Positions 23,941 to 35,500 of a stretch of DNA of 64,000 nt are shown here, piece by piece. A model generated the notes under the pieces. It saw only the letters and a program-made list of their open reading frames with translations, searched no databases and was not told where the DNA came from. The stretch covers positions 496,001 to 560,000 of the forward strand of contig CAJFCV020000003.1 of assembly GCA_904066235.2 (NCBI GenBank), read 5' to 3'. Position 1 is the stretch's first letter. Each line of letters starts with the position of its first letter. Source of the DNA: Bursaphelenchus xylophilus. Lineage: Eukaryota > Nematoda > Chromadorea > Rhabditida > Aphelenchoididae. The position numbers and the translations under genes are program-made.

Positions 23941-24660
23941 CAAATCTTTAAGTAACCTTGTTTGGAAAAACTTGTGGCTTGGATTTTATAAACTTGCAAC
24001 ATCTTTGTCAATTTTCCTATGTTTTCTTGTGACATACAAGACAAACCAAACGGCGCTGTGACATTTCGAGTGGACAGGTGGTCTTGTCTTTGTTACAGTA
24101 GGTCAGGGTCAGGAAAGCTACGGTGGGTATACGTAAGCTTATAAAAAACTCGTCGTATTGTAAGTCTCAGCGCCCGGATGATTCAACAGCTTTCCAAGGC
24201 CGTGTACACACCTTTTACAACCTTTTACTGCGTCTTCGCCTGTCTTGCGCTCATATAGGCCGAGTTTGACCCGAACGTCTTCGACCCGAAAAGTCCCCCT
24301 AGAACAACTTGCGTTTAAGGCCATATCCAATGATAAACGATGACAAAATTCATAAAATCTTGACCTCCAGCACCCCTTTTGTAAAATTAGAGAATGCTTG
24401 AATTAAGATAACACACGAAGGATAGGCACAAGTCGACTGATCGCTCGTTTGTAAGCTCCTTATACCCGCAAGTCTTTGCTTTCCACACCGGAGTGCGGTT
24501 ATCCCCCGAGGAAGATAAATCAAGACATGCTCCATAACTTGTGTCTGCCTACACATCCCTAAAATACACTGCGGCGTTGTTCACAACTTTTTCTTCACAC
24601 AATAATGTTTTTAATTAAAGCCCCAAACTCCATCGTGCCTATCCCTGTAAGCCCCCGCAA
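23941..24660. other. Spacer between pepsin-like genes 1 and 2
   Basis: It holds the 3' UTR of gene 1 and the upstream region of gene 2. The part from about 24,520 resembles the upstream region of gene 1 (CAAGACATG/ATAC...TTGTGTC, TGTAAGC-CCCGCAAAATC, TGATAAGG, ACAAGAAAGA), so promoter and gene were duplicated together. No other coding sequence is supported. Confidence 0.6.
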
Positions 24661-24670
24661 AATCAGTCGT

Positions 24671-24676
24671 TGATAA
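24671..24676 (+). promoter_or_regulatory. GATA site (TGATAA) of pepsin-like gene 2
   Basis: TGATAAGGAG sits 119 bp before the ATG, in a block that matches the upstream region of gene 1 almost base for base in places. Intestinal GATA-factor control is inferred. Confidence 0.5.
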
Positions 24677-24789
24677 GGAGTCTTTCGCTGTTTATGACGT
24701 TTTAATTGTTATAAAACAAGAAAGATTCGTGTCCTTCTGCCATAAATACTAAGAGTTGAAGAGCCTGAGGATTGTTCGCCGAGTCGAAC

Positions 24790-26343
24790 ATGCTTTCAAT
24801 GTTCCTGATTGTGTGCCTATTGGGCTCGGCCCTCGCCGATGTTTACCGTATTGGGCTGAACAAAGAAGTCAAGGTGTTGCGGAAAGAAACGGAGGCCAAC
24901 GCAAATGGCCAAAGAGTGGATTATGTAGCGCTGGATCATGTTTATATTGGTGAGTATTTGGTGAAATTTGCTCCATTTCCAGCACAACTGTACTAGTCCT
25001 TACCACGCTTTTTCACAAGTGCGTGGACATTTTTGCCACTTGTTTGCACTGTGCAATGCCTGTAGCACGAGCAAAGCTCGAAAAGCCGTCTCTCACGGCA
25101 CATTGCTAACTCTTCGCGTTTACCATACCTATTTTTAGGCACCGTCTCTCTCGGCACCCCACTTCAGGATGTGAATGTAGCTTTTGACACCGAGTCCGGA
25201 ATCTTCTGGGTGCCTGATAATAAATGCGCCTGCGATGTGGACTGCTTAAACGGTATGCCTTTCGTGCATCCACACTCTAGCCCTGATGCCTTTTCTATAG
25301 GATTTACTTGTAGAACAGCTCTGCTTTGACATGTGCAGCTCCCATTGCTGCTCTAAAGGCGGCGGCAACTCCACTTTGTTCGAAGACGACGGCAATAACA
25401 CAGCCCCGGTCGGAGTCTGCACGCACAAAAACGTATACAACCCCAAGGAATCGAACACTTACATCAGCCGCCGCACTTCAACCGTCGAGCCCTTCTTGAA
25501 CAAGAAAATCACCATCAACTTGGCCTATGAGACCTTCCGGTTCGGTCCTCATCATGCTGGCGGCTTCACCATGAACTATCTTCAATTCGGGCATGCCAGC
25601 GACCTTCCAGAAGCATATGAAGACGCCCAATTTGACGGAGTCTTCGGCCTCGGTCGTGTAGGCCCTAGGGGATCTAAAGCCCCAATCAAACAGTTGGCCG
25701 ACAAGCGGGTCATCTCCAATCCGGTTGTAACCTTGTCGTTGAAAGACGGAAAAGATTCCAAAGACGTATACGACGGCGTCTTGACTGTGGGGCAGATCGA
25801 TGAGACTTACTGCGAACTGGGTCCATCTAAGTTCCTCCCTGTTGCATCAGCCAACAAGTGGAATTTCCGAGTGTTCAAAGCCCAGTTGGGTACCAAGACT
25901 TTGCAAGACTTGACATGGACTGTAGGTTTGGAAGAGTGGAAGGAGTAGTGTTAGCATAAGCAGCGCTTTCTGCGACTTCGCATTTCGTATACTCCCATTT
26001 TTAGGCCAGAATCGACCCCTCATGGCCCTTTATCACCATCCCTCAAAAGGTTTGGGAGCAAGTTGTGAAAACTGCAGTAACTGAAGACCGCGCTGGCCAT
26101 TATACCGGATCATGTGGGACATTGAGAAGCATCTTCAGTACTATCAGCATCTACATGGGCAATGAAGTGCAAGCCACTCCGTATACGAGAGTCCTAGTGG
26201 AGTATTCGACCGGGTTATGTGAACTTTTGGTTCAACCAGCCGGAAAAGACACCGATCAATGGGTTTTGGGGACGCCATTCTTGACCAACCGTTGCCTGGC
26301 GTTGGACTACAACGGACGAATTGGAATCGGAAAGTTTCCGTAA
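24790..26343 (+). CDS. Pepsin-family (A1) aspartic protease-like protein 2
   Basis: Exons 24790-24949, 25139-25252, 25314-25921 and 26005-26343 give 406 aa. The ATG at 24790 was chosen because it opens a clean signal peptide (MLSMFLIVCLLGSALA); a TATA-like CATAAATA is 49 bp upstream. The first motif is DTESG (Asp70). The second is ARIDPSWP, in which the Asp (298) is kept but the Thr-Gly-Thr is lost. Both catalytic Asp are thus present, but both glycine/threonine contexts are changed, so activity is doubtful. Cys clusters, N-glycosylation sequons and the C-terminal LGTPFLTNRCLALDYNGRI are shared with genes 1 and 3. Downstream lies the inserted LTR element. Confidence 0.9.
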
Positions 26344-27166
26344 TGAATTGTCGATGAACGTAGTGTGATAAACTTGCAATGTATTTACATACGACAAATG
26401 TAAAATTACGTGTTTTTAAAGTTGACATCTGTACCGTTTGAGTTTGCGTCTACAATGTATAGGTGTTCGTAGTGCGACGCTCAGATTTTGATGAAACTTG
26501 GCGCAAATTTATAATACGTTTTGTAAGCCTCAAAACTTGAGCTCCCAAAGCCTCCAAATCAAAGACAAAGGGCACGGTTTCGGGAGGGATCAGAGCGTCC
26601 ATTAACTTGCCTGTCTTCGCTAGCCTAGCGAAATGCTGATAACTAACATGTAAGGAGGTACTTGATCATCAGTCTTTCAGAAAAGTAATGAGCACTCTGT
26701 CACTATGCCAATCGCGTCGCTAAAGTTTAAAAAAAAAATTGATTTTGCCGCGACACACTCATCTTCTCGGCCACTGTGAAAATACTTTTTCTGTCAAAAT
26801 TGTTTGCAATGTTTTGACATAAAGATGTACAGTAAATCGCAAGATATTGATATCAACAGAAAGCTCGAGAGTTGCTTAAGCTAATAAAACCAAAATATAC
26901 CCATAACCATAGTATGTTGCAAAATATAGCACGAATCATGGTGTTTTGATTGTCTACCAAGGCGAGGAAAACAGCGGGAATTAAAAATTTGTATCGACGA
27001 TACCGAGTCAGAGAGCGCTGGATGAAGCTATACGTCGACAAAATCTTTAAACTCTTTTTCAAATATCTACACCAGTCTCGTCCCGTTTATCGATGACACC
27101 CGTTTAGGATGTACCAGTGGTATAAAAGACGGTTGTACGACTACCAGTACTCCCCTGAGTACCCAC
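26344..27166. other. 3' region of pepsin-like gene 2 and MITE left half
   Basis: From about 26,468 it carries a fragment of the GTGCGACGCTCAGATTTT dispersed repeat. From 26,682 a TCAGTCTTTCAGAAAAGTAATG end appears; its partner end is on the far side of the LTR element near 36,053. No gene is seen. Confidence 0.55.
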
Positions 27167-27513
27167 TGTCGCGACCACCGCGAAAAGCCTAAAGACGCCT
27201 GCTGTAAAGTGCGTCAAAAATTTCTTTTCCCAAAAAATTTCTTTCCAATAGATTTAAAAATTAGATAGGCCAAATTTCGGGATAGGGCCGTCTCGATTTC
27301 TTTATATAAATTTTTGATCTTTATTTTTATATATTCTATATATTATAATTGTCGATTTCGTTATATATCGTGAATATTTTTTGTTTTGGTTTATTAACCC
27401 AAGTTTGAGGTTTTGAATAAAGTTTGGTCAACAATCGAGTTACCAACATCTTAAATTATTGTACAACGGAGTACAATAATTATCATTGTCGAGCGCACGG
27501 AGTCGCGGCGACA
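27167..27513 (+). repeat. 5' LTR
   Basis: The 347-bp LTR has ends TGTCGCGACC and GGCGACA. It contains a TATA-like TATATAAAT near 27,303 and an AATAAA at 27416-27421, which fits U3-R-U5 organisation. It matches the 3' LTR throughout in my reading. Confidence 0.95.
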
Positions 27514-27516
27514 AAC

Positions 27517-27534
27517 TGGGGGCTCAGCCGGTGA
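27517..27534 (+). other. Primer-binding site
   Basis: TGGGGGCTCAGCCGG begins three bases after the 5' LTR. It starts with TGG, the complement of the tRNA 3' CCA, and resembles the proline-tRNA type of site over its first nine bases. The tRNA identity is an inference. Confidence 0.7.
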
Positions 27535-28439
27535 TTTGGCTGCTATTGGTGGAAAAGAAGAACGCTGGTGCCATTCGTTGACGTCATCAGTTGGTGAAAT
27601 TGATGAAGAAGATCTGATCGCTGGAGATCAAGCAATTTTTCAAGTCTACTCAAGATCGCTGGAGATCAAGCAATTTTCAAGTCAACTCAAGATCGCTGGA
27701 GATCAAGAAAGTTTCAAGTGGATTCAAGATCGCTGGTAATCAAGACCGCTGGTACAGGAAGTGGTACAGGTAGACAACCAGAACAGTTTTATCTTTAGTT
27801 AATCTATAATTTCGGAAATTTTCTTTGTAAAATTTTTATTTTTGCCTTCTCACTCCGACTTAATAAGTTGCAAAATTTCGAAATTTATTTTTATTTTTGT
27901 TTTCTCCACCCTTACTTAGTTTGAATTGTTCATCCACATTACATTTATAAGTTACAAAATTTCCAATTTATTTTTATTTTTGTTTTCTCCACCATTACTT
28001 AGTTTGAATTTTTCATCTACATTACAGTTACAAGCTACAAAATTTCCAATTTATTTTATTATTTGTTTTTCTCCACTATTTTGCCTTTTTCAACACTGAT
28101 TTATATATTTTACACTTCGCCATTTCACAGTTTATTTTGTTTTTGGACTAGTTACATATTTTTCCTTCTCACTTATTCCAATTTTATTGTATTAACGGGC
28201 CTTATAGCAAATTTTCGAACTTATAATTCACACTATAGATTGTGAAACTTAAAAAATTCTTACTATAAAACCCCGAGAATAAAAAACCATTCTCTCCAAA
28301 AAATTACATCAAAACTTTTCGATTCCCCTTACAACATAACATAATTTTCGTCGTGGGATTACTACTACGTTTCGTTTAAGCTTTTTACTACTTCACTCTT
28401 TATACTCATCTCTATTTCTTTAAACCACAAACAACTACA
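27535..28439 (+). repeat. Element leader with two tandem-repeat arrays
   Basis: At about 27,610-27,755 a roughly 42-bp unit containing AAGATCGCTGGAGATCAAG occurs about four times. At about 27,845-28,080 a roughly 82-bp unit containing AATTTATTTTTATTTTTG and CTCCACC-TTACTTAGTTTGAA occurs about three times. No coding sequence is supported before the gag ATG at 28,440. Confidence 0.7.
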
Positions 28440-29507
28440 ATGGAGACGAAACCATCTAAAAAAGGTTACATATCCCGTAGCATGCATTTACGACCAATCC
28501 TCACACAATTATCAGAAAAAGTTACAAAAATCTTCACGGAGAGCGCAACGTTGACATGTTACACAGAATATACCGAAAAGGAGCCAGAAGAAAATCTCCT
28601 TTTAGCCCAAAATACTGCATCTAAACTTCGAGAAGCGATTGAGACCGGAGAAAGCCTTCGGGCATCACTCGACAAATACTACAATCAGTACGTCGAGCTC
28701 ATGAACTCTTTGGGTCCAGAAGAATATGGACAAGAAGAAGTCCACTACCAAAGTTTACTCAACACACATTACATCCCTACTACCCTCGTCAACACACAAG
28801 AAGAGTTAAGCCGTCTAAAGAGCGAATACGACCTCAACATAGGCCTAATTGAGATGCTAAAGAGAAAAATGAGTGTAAACGTCGCGATAGAGTCATCGAA
28901 CGTCTCAAGATCACACAGCCCAGCGTCATTTACAAACCAGACGAGACGGCCGCAACCTCTTAAATTAGGACCCGTCGAAAAGATCACCTTTTCCGGCAAC
29001 GTTCTCGACTATCCCGCCTTCCGAGAAGCAATGAAAGTCATCGATGCGTCGGATAACAGTACATATGCCAAGTTCCTCTACTTAAAACAGAGTACCAAAG
29101 GCATAGCCTTCGATGCCATCAAATCACTTACTCTCACAGAATCAAACTACCAACTAGCCAAGGATCTACTGGAGAAGCACTTCGGTTCAGACGACCTGCT
29201 AGTTGATAGCCTTTTGAAATCACTTCAAAATTTACCAGCACCGACCAGAACAGCAGGGAGTTTGCAGAGATACTACTTTGAGTTAGAAAGCATACTGCAA
29301 CAACTTCAAAACCAAGAAGTTCATACAGACGATGGCATCCTGCGCAACATGATCACCCAAAAACTTCCTGATCAAATTTTAGAACGAATAATCCGCCGAA
29401 GACACAAAATCAAAGAGGAGAACAAAGTCTGGAACACAGACGCCTTAATGAAAGAATTCTACAAGGCAAAAGCAAACAAGTACCATCGAAGGTTATGGTG
29501 GCGATAA
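28440..29507 (+). CDS. BEL/Pao Gag protein
   Basis: The 355-aa ORF runs from the ATG at 28440 to TAA at 29505-29507. The N-terminal half is helical with coiled-coil character. Residues about 175-330 match the DUF1759 gag domain of BEL/Pao elements (KITFSGNVLDYPAFRE, then LEKHFGSDDLLVDSLLK and RRHKIKEEN). It should form the particle core that packages element RNA. The zinc knuckles expected at the Gag C-terminus are not in this ORF: they lie just after the stop, in the same frame, at the start of the next ORF. Confidence 0.88.
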   Translation: METKPSKKGYISRSMHLRPILTQLSEKVTKIFTESATLTCYTEYTEKEPEENLLLAQNTASKLREAIETGESLRASLDKYYNQYVELMNSLGPEEYGQEEVHYQSLLNTHYIPTTLVNTQEELSRLKSEYDLNIGLIEMLKRKMSVNVAIESSNVSRSHSPASFTNQTRRPQPLKLGPVEKITFSGNVLDYPAFREAMKVIDASDNSTYAKFLYLKQSTKGIAFDAIKSLTLTESNYQLAKDLLEKHFGSDDLLVDSLLKSLQNLPAPTRTAGSLQRYYFELESILQQLQNQEVHTDDGILRNMITQKLPDQILERIIRRRHKIKEENKVWNTDALMKEFYKAKANKYHRRLWWR

Positions 29508-29531
29508 ACCCCTCAAAATCAAAAGAACAAG

Positions 29532-32500
29532 GTGAAAAAAATCGCCCGGCCATGTGTATTTTGTCAACATCTCGATCACTACAGTAAAGACTGCCCAATG
29601 GCAGATACAGTAGCGAAACGAAAAGACTCCCTGAGAAAATCCAGACGTTGTTTTAAATGCTTACAAAAGTGGGAGTCCGGGCACAAATGTTCCAAAACCT
29701 GTTATTACTGCAAAAAAGAACACAATACCTTACTTTGTTCACAACCTAAACCCAGGGCTGTATTTGTAACCATGGATGAAGACGCACAATCCGAAGTCGA
29801 AGATGATTACCCATTTTACGACAGCGACCCAGAGACCGACGCAGATCCCAACGAAACAGAAGAACACGGAGAACCGACTTGGGACGACTCAATGGTTTGT
29901 GTCCTTCGAAGCTCTGGAGAAAAGGCCTTGCTATCAACCGTAGAGCTAGTATTGAGAAACCCAGACAACGGCCGACAGTTCCGAACACTAGCCATCCTCG
30001 ACAGTGCTTCTGAAACAACGTACATTACAGAGACCGCCGCCGCATCTTTGAACCTTAAGAAAAACGCGGAAACAGAACACAAATCTCGGACCGAAACCTT
30101 CGGTGGAACACAACACGTCACCAGATCGTCAAAAGTATCCGCTGAGTTTTTACTGTTAAATGGAGACTCTATTCCTTTCGTTGCCAGAACCACCCCCTCC
30201 ATTGTGAACTTAGTCCGCACTGTCTCCGTTAAAGGAAAGCAAAAATTAACCGACAAAAAAAGGCCCCATTTATTAATTGGAGGCGACTTGATCTGGGCTC
30301 TACTTCCAGTAAAAAGAGAAAAAACAAATAATCCAGAGGTCATGAAAATCGAGACGAAAGTCGGGCCGATTCACCTATTCTCCGATGCCTTCCACTTGGG
30401 CAATAGGCAATTTGAAGACGACGAAATCGCTCCGTTAGTTCTGCAGGACCTCACCCCTAAAGAGCTAGACAAACAAATACAGAAACTTTGGACATTAGAA
30501 GGAATTGGAATCACAGAACGTGCCGACTCCCGACAAGAAGATATCGAAGACGTGACAAAACGTTTTTGTACCCAAATCGAAGAAAAAGAAGGCCAGCTCC
30601 ATGTCAACTGGTTGTGGAAAAAGGACAAACCTCAAGTTCCAGAAAACAAGAAAATCGCATTTAGCCGTTTATTACAAATGCAGAAACGCGTGTTAGCAGA
30701 TGAAAGTCTTCAAAAACTCTTACGGGACTTCATCAACGAACAGCAACACAGAGGATTCATTGAAGAAGTAGACATGAGGTGCCCCCCAGACGGCCCAGTC
30801 TCCTACCTCCCCTTCCAACTAGTCTACACTCCGGGAAAAACCACACCCGTGCGATGTGTTTTTGACGCATCAAGTCATACGAAAAATCAACCTTCACTCA
30901 ACGATTGTTTTGAGAAAGGACCTCTCCTACTTCCCGATCTTACAAGTTTATTGATCAACTTTCGATTCGCGGAATTCGCGTGTGTCAGCGACTTGGAAAA
31001 AGCTTTTAACAGTCTAGCACTCAAACCGGATCAACGTGATGTCACACGTTTTATCATTCCTACAGATTGGACAAGCATCAAAGATTCTACCGTCAAAGTG
31101 TTTCGGTTTAAAGTAGTTAACTTTGGAACCATCTGCGCACCTACCATGCTGGCATTAAGCCTTCGATGGTTTCTAGAACATCACAGACTCAAATCAGACC
31201 CGGACATATTAAAGCGAACCTATGTCGATAACATTCTATCTCAAGCCGCCACTGAAGAGGAATTAGTCGCGAAAGCCAAAGAAGCGAAACAACTCCTCAG
31301 CACGGTCAGATTTCACCTCCGCGAATTTTACTCAAATTCGGCTGAATTGATGAAGGAGCTAAACCCCACAGAAACTAGAGACTCAACAAAGTTTCTGGGA
31401 AAAAACTGGAACTTTCAACAAGACTTAATCTTGATGACGACGCCAACACTTCAACCCATATCTACAAAACGAAGTCTTTTACAGTTCAGAGGGAAACACT
31501 TTGATCCAGAAGGACTAACATGCCCCTTGACTCTTCCTTTAAACCTCATCTTACAAGCCACATGGTCTATTCCGAACTTAACATGGGATGACCCATTACC
31601 ACCCCACATCATGGAAGAGCTAAACAACGTCGTCCCCTTCTGGGAAACTCCCACAACGTTTCGAATTCCACGCAAAATAATTAACTGGAATCAACCATAT
31701 TATCTTCACGCGTTCACCGATGGCTCGAAAGTTGGTATTGGCATCTTGATTTACTTAGCCGCTCTAGCAGAAGACCGCACGTTCGAATTACCTCAATTGA
31801 TCATGGGCAAATCTCGAGTAGCACCGAAAAAAGCAAATTTGGATTCCGAACTAACCATTCCAACCACGGAAATTGTGTCCATTTCCAGCGGTGTCCTCCT
31901 GCTACAATTTGTCGAACAACACCTTCCCTTCCCTCCAGAAAAGATCATCCTTTGGAACGATAGTCGTTCTTCTTTGGAATCACTTATCAGAAACATGGAT
32001 CACAAATCAGTTTTCGTAAAAAATCGATTACGTTTGATCCGCGATAAAGGACGAAATTACGAAATTCGGCATGTACCGGGTAAAGAAAACAGCGCAGACA
32101 TTCCGTCCCGAGGAATAGTCAACCCCGCCGACTTAGTAGAAAATAAATTCTACTGGCACGGACCCAAATTCTTGCAAAACCCAGAAGATTGGCCTTCCGA
32201 ACTCGTTATACCAGCTGGATCTTTCGAGGAGGACCAAACAACAGTGGCCGTCGTCACCCCACCAGAACCTCTGATTGACCCCGAACGGTTCGGTTCTTGG
32301 AGTAAACTTCATTTAACCGCCAGAATAGTCATCAATTTTACACGGAAACTGCAGAAAAAGCCTGCCGCAAACAATGCTGAGGTGGATCGTCTACTCTTCC
32401 TCCTGGATCAACAACGGAACCCTCCCTCGGAGAAAGAGATCACCGACTTCAGGCTCTTCCAAGACCAACATAACCTCTGGCGTTGCGACATCCGCCTACA

Positions 32501-35500
32501 GGAAAGCGACCTACCTCCAGCCGCAAAAACCCCTATATGGCTACCGAATTCGCATCAGACACGTCTAATCATCAGACACTACCATAATCAAAAGCTTCAT
32601 GCCGGAGTTGATCTTACCTTATGCCAACTACGGACCAAATATTGGGTAAAAAGAAGCTTTGTGAGGAAAACCATCAAAACTTGTAGTTTTTGTAAGCGTC
32701 AAAAGTCAAAACCCTTCGAATTTCCCCCTTTCGCACCACTCCCCCAAACACGGTGTACACAAGGGATCCCGTTCGATGCCGTCGGAGTTGACACCTGTGG
32801 ACCCTTCAAGGTGAAAGACCACGAAGATGTTCATGTCCTGATTTTTTCGTGTCTCAAATATCGAGTCCTCCATACAGAAGTTATAGCCAGCTTGCAAACC
32901 ACTGATATTATCCACGGTTTTACAAGATTCATTTCACGAAGAGGACCCCCTTCACAAATCTTGAGTGACAATCACCCCTCACTGTGCGCCGCCAAAGACT
33001 TCCTTCAGAAAACCCACCAGACTAATCAAAATTTTTGTTGGAGTTTTATCACACCAAGGTGTCCTTGGGAGGGCGCTTCGTACGAAAGGATTATCGCAGA
33101 GTTAAAAAGAGCAATGAAAAACTCCGGAACAAAATCCAAATTGGACATTGAAGAGTTCCGAACGTTGATATCCCGATCGGAAGAAGTGGTAAATTCCAGA
33201 CCTCTCACCGCACAATCTGACGACGTTAACGATCTTCGAGCGATAAAACCTTTCGACTTTATCGGTGTCCGATCAGACTACGAAGGAGACAGTGAAGGAG
33301 ATGAACCAGAAGAAGAAGAAAGAGACCCAACTTACGTAGAACGAGAAAATCTACAAGAAACTCTACGAAAGAAGAAAAATAGAATAGAGGCAAGATTAGA
33401 AAAGTTCAAGACGTTCTGGATAAAACATTATCTTCAATATCTAGCCGAGAAGAATTCGAAAAAACGGAACAATGGGATAAGAAGAACCCCAATTGTAGGA
33501 GAATTGACATTAGTCGCGGACCCCACCTTACCAAGACAGCAATGGAAATTAGGAAGGATCCAACACCTAAACGAAGGCCGTGACGGTATCGTGAGAACTG
33601 CCGATGTCTTAGTGGCGGATAACTTGAAGAATTATCCAGCCGAAACCTCCAGAAAAATCATAAAAAGGAACATCACTCAACTCTACAGCCTGGAAATCAC
33701 ACCAAGCGAAGACACAGATTGGCTGAAAGAGTTACTACCACAACCGGATGTCGAAATACCGGCACCTCGAAGATCACCGAGAACAAAGAAATTGAATCTG
33801 GCCTCAGAACAATTCAACCTCCTGTCAATAAACACCGTGTTAATGGTGTTGTCAATTGTTTTCATGCTAATCTACCCAAGCGAGGGCTACAATTTCTGCC
33901 CCATGGATACAAGGCCAGTTTACTGGCGACCGACACCAATGCGCGCATGTTCGGTTCCTTATATGGAAAATCTTACCCCAACAACCGTGGTGGTGTATCA
34001 AGCGAATCACGTAGAATACAAGACAAAGGCATATATTTGCTCAGCTGAACTCCACAAAATAACTTCGTGGACTGACATCTATGGGTTTGAAAGAAGTGAA
34101 GAAGAGATAATTGAGAAATCGGAATTAAGTGCCGAAGAATGCTGGAGAATGAAGGAAACCCGAAAATGTATATACGGTTCACTATCTATGCATGGAGAAG
34201 ATCTGAAGACCAACACAAGACCAGAGCTCTCTGATATCCCAAATAGGTTTATGAGTCTCCTCAACAGGAGAGACGAAGAATTTGGAGTTTGTAAAGTACT
34301 GTCGACACTAGTTCTCGCTCATTTCGGATCGACAGAAGCAGTATGCCCAAGAATAGACCTAACCAACTGTAAATATGAAGACAACCAATGCCGAACCAAA
34401 GACGATCGGATGGTGGTATGGATTCACAACACAACACAAAACTGTCCATACATAAAAGCATCAACTGTTAAGGGAGTTAAAAACAACCAGACGTTCATAT
34501 CTGAAGAAGAGGAACTGATGCTGACCTTTTCAAATAAGAGAACAGTGTCGTGCCAAGATAAGCTCTGGATATCGGATCAAGGAGTCCCGTTCCAATTTGA
34601 GAAGAATACGTCACCCAAGAAAAGAGATTTGACAACAGCAGAAAAACAGTTCGCGAGTCACGTCAACCTAGTAGATCTCCAGAACACAACAAGGATCCTA
34701 TGTGACGAAATCAACCAACAAGGCCAGATATTGAATCAATTAATAGCGAGCAAACCAGCCGAATTCGCCCAAAGACTTCTCAACCGAACAGACGTAAAAG
34801 TACAATCAGTAGGGCACGGCATCGTGAGTATTACCTTTTGCACCACAGTGCCGGATGAAAAAGTACACTTCCAACAAGAAGAGACCAGAGAATTTAGAAT
34901 AAAAGTCAACGTAGATGGAAAAGGGATAATGTTCTTGGACCCAGTTACGGAGGAATTACATTTGAATCCGTCAGGCCTTTTCACAGATACGGAGCGAGTT
35001 GTCCGACATAACGGCAAATACTTCAGATCAACACAAGGATATCTCCAACCGATTAACGTTGTAACAGACAAACGAGAAGAAGTGCAAGTTCTCACCAAAG
35101 AATTCGTCTTCAAGAAGGGCCATTCCCTCACCACCCCGTGGCTGGACGAAATGTTGGTAAAAGAATACTTGAAATCACACAACGACCTCATCGAGTCTTT
35201 TTCCAAGCCAATCGTCAGGAGATCGTCAAAGACGTGGAGAGAAGAAATCACAGAAATCATCGTCTCTCCAATTCTGCCTTACTTACGGTTGTGGTGGTCA
35301 ATCTGTGCGGGACTAGTCTCGCTATACACAGTTACGTCGATCCTAAACAACTTCACCGCAGAAAAGAAGATCCAACTCAAGATGCCAAGGAGGAATGCCA
35401 GGAAGAAAAATCCTCTCCGACGAAAGAGGAAAAACAACCGGAGGTCATCCCAAAGGCCCAATGAAGAAACCCCGCTTGGAATAGTCTTCCAACGGGCAGA

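Noticed and set aside
24139..24330. 63-aa minus-strand ORF between pepsin-like genes 1 and 2
   Set aside because: No domain, no splice context, and it overlaps the duplicated upstream region.
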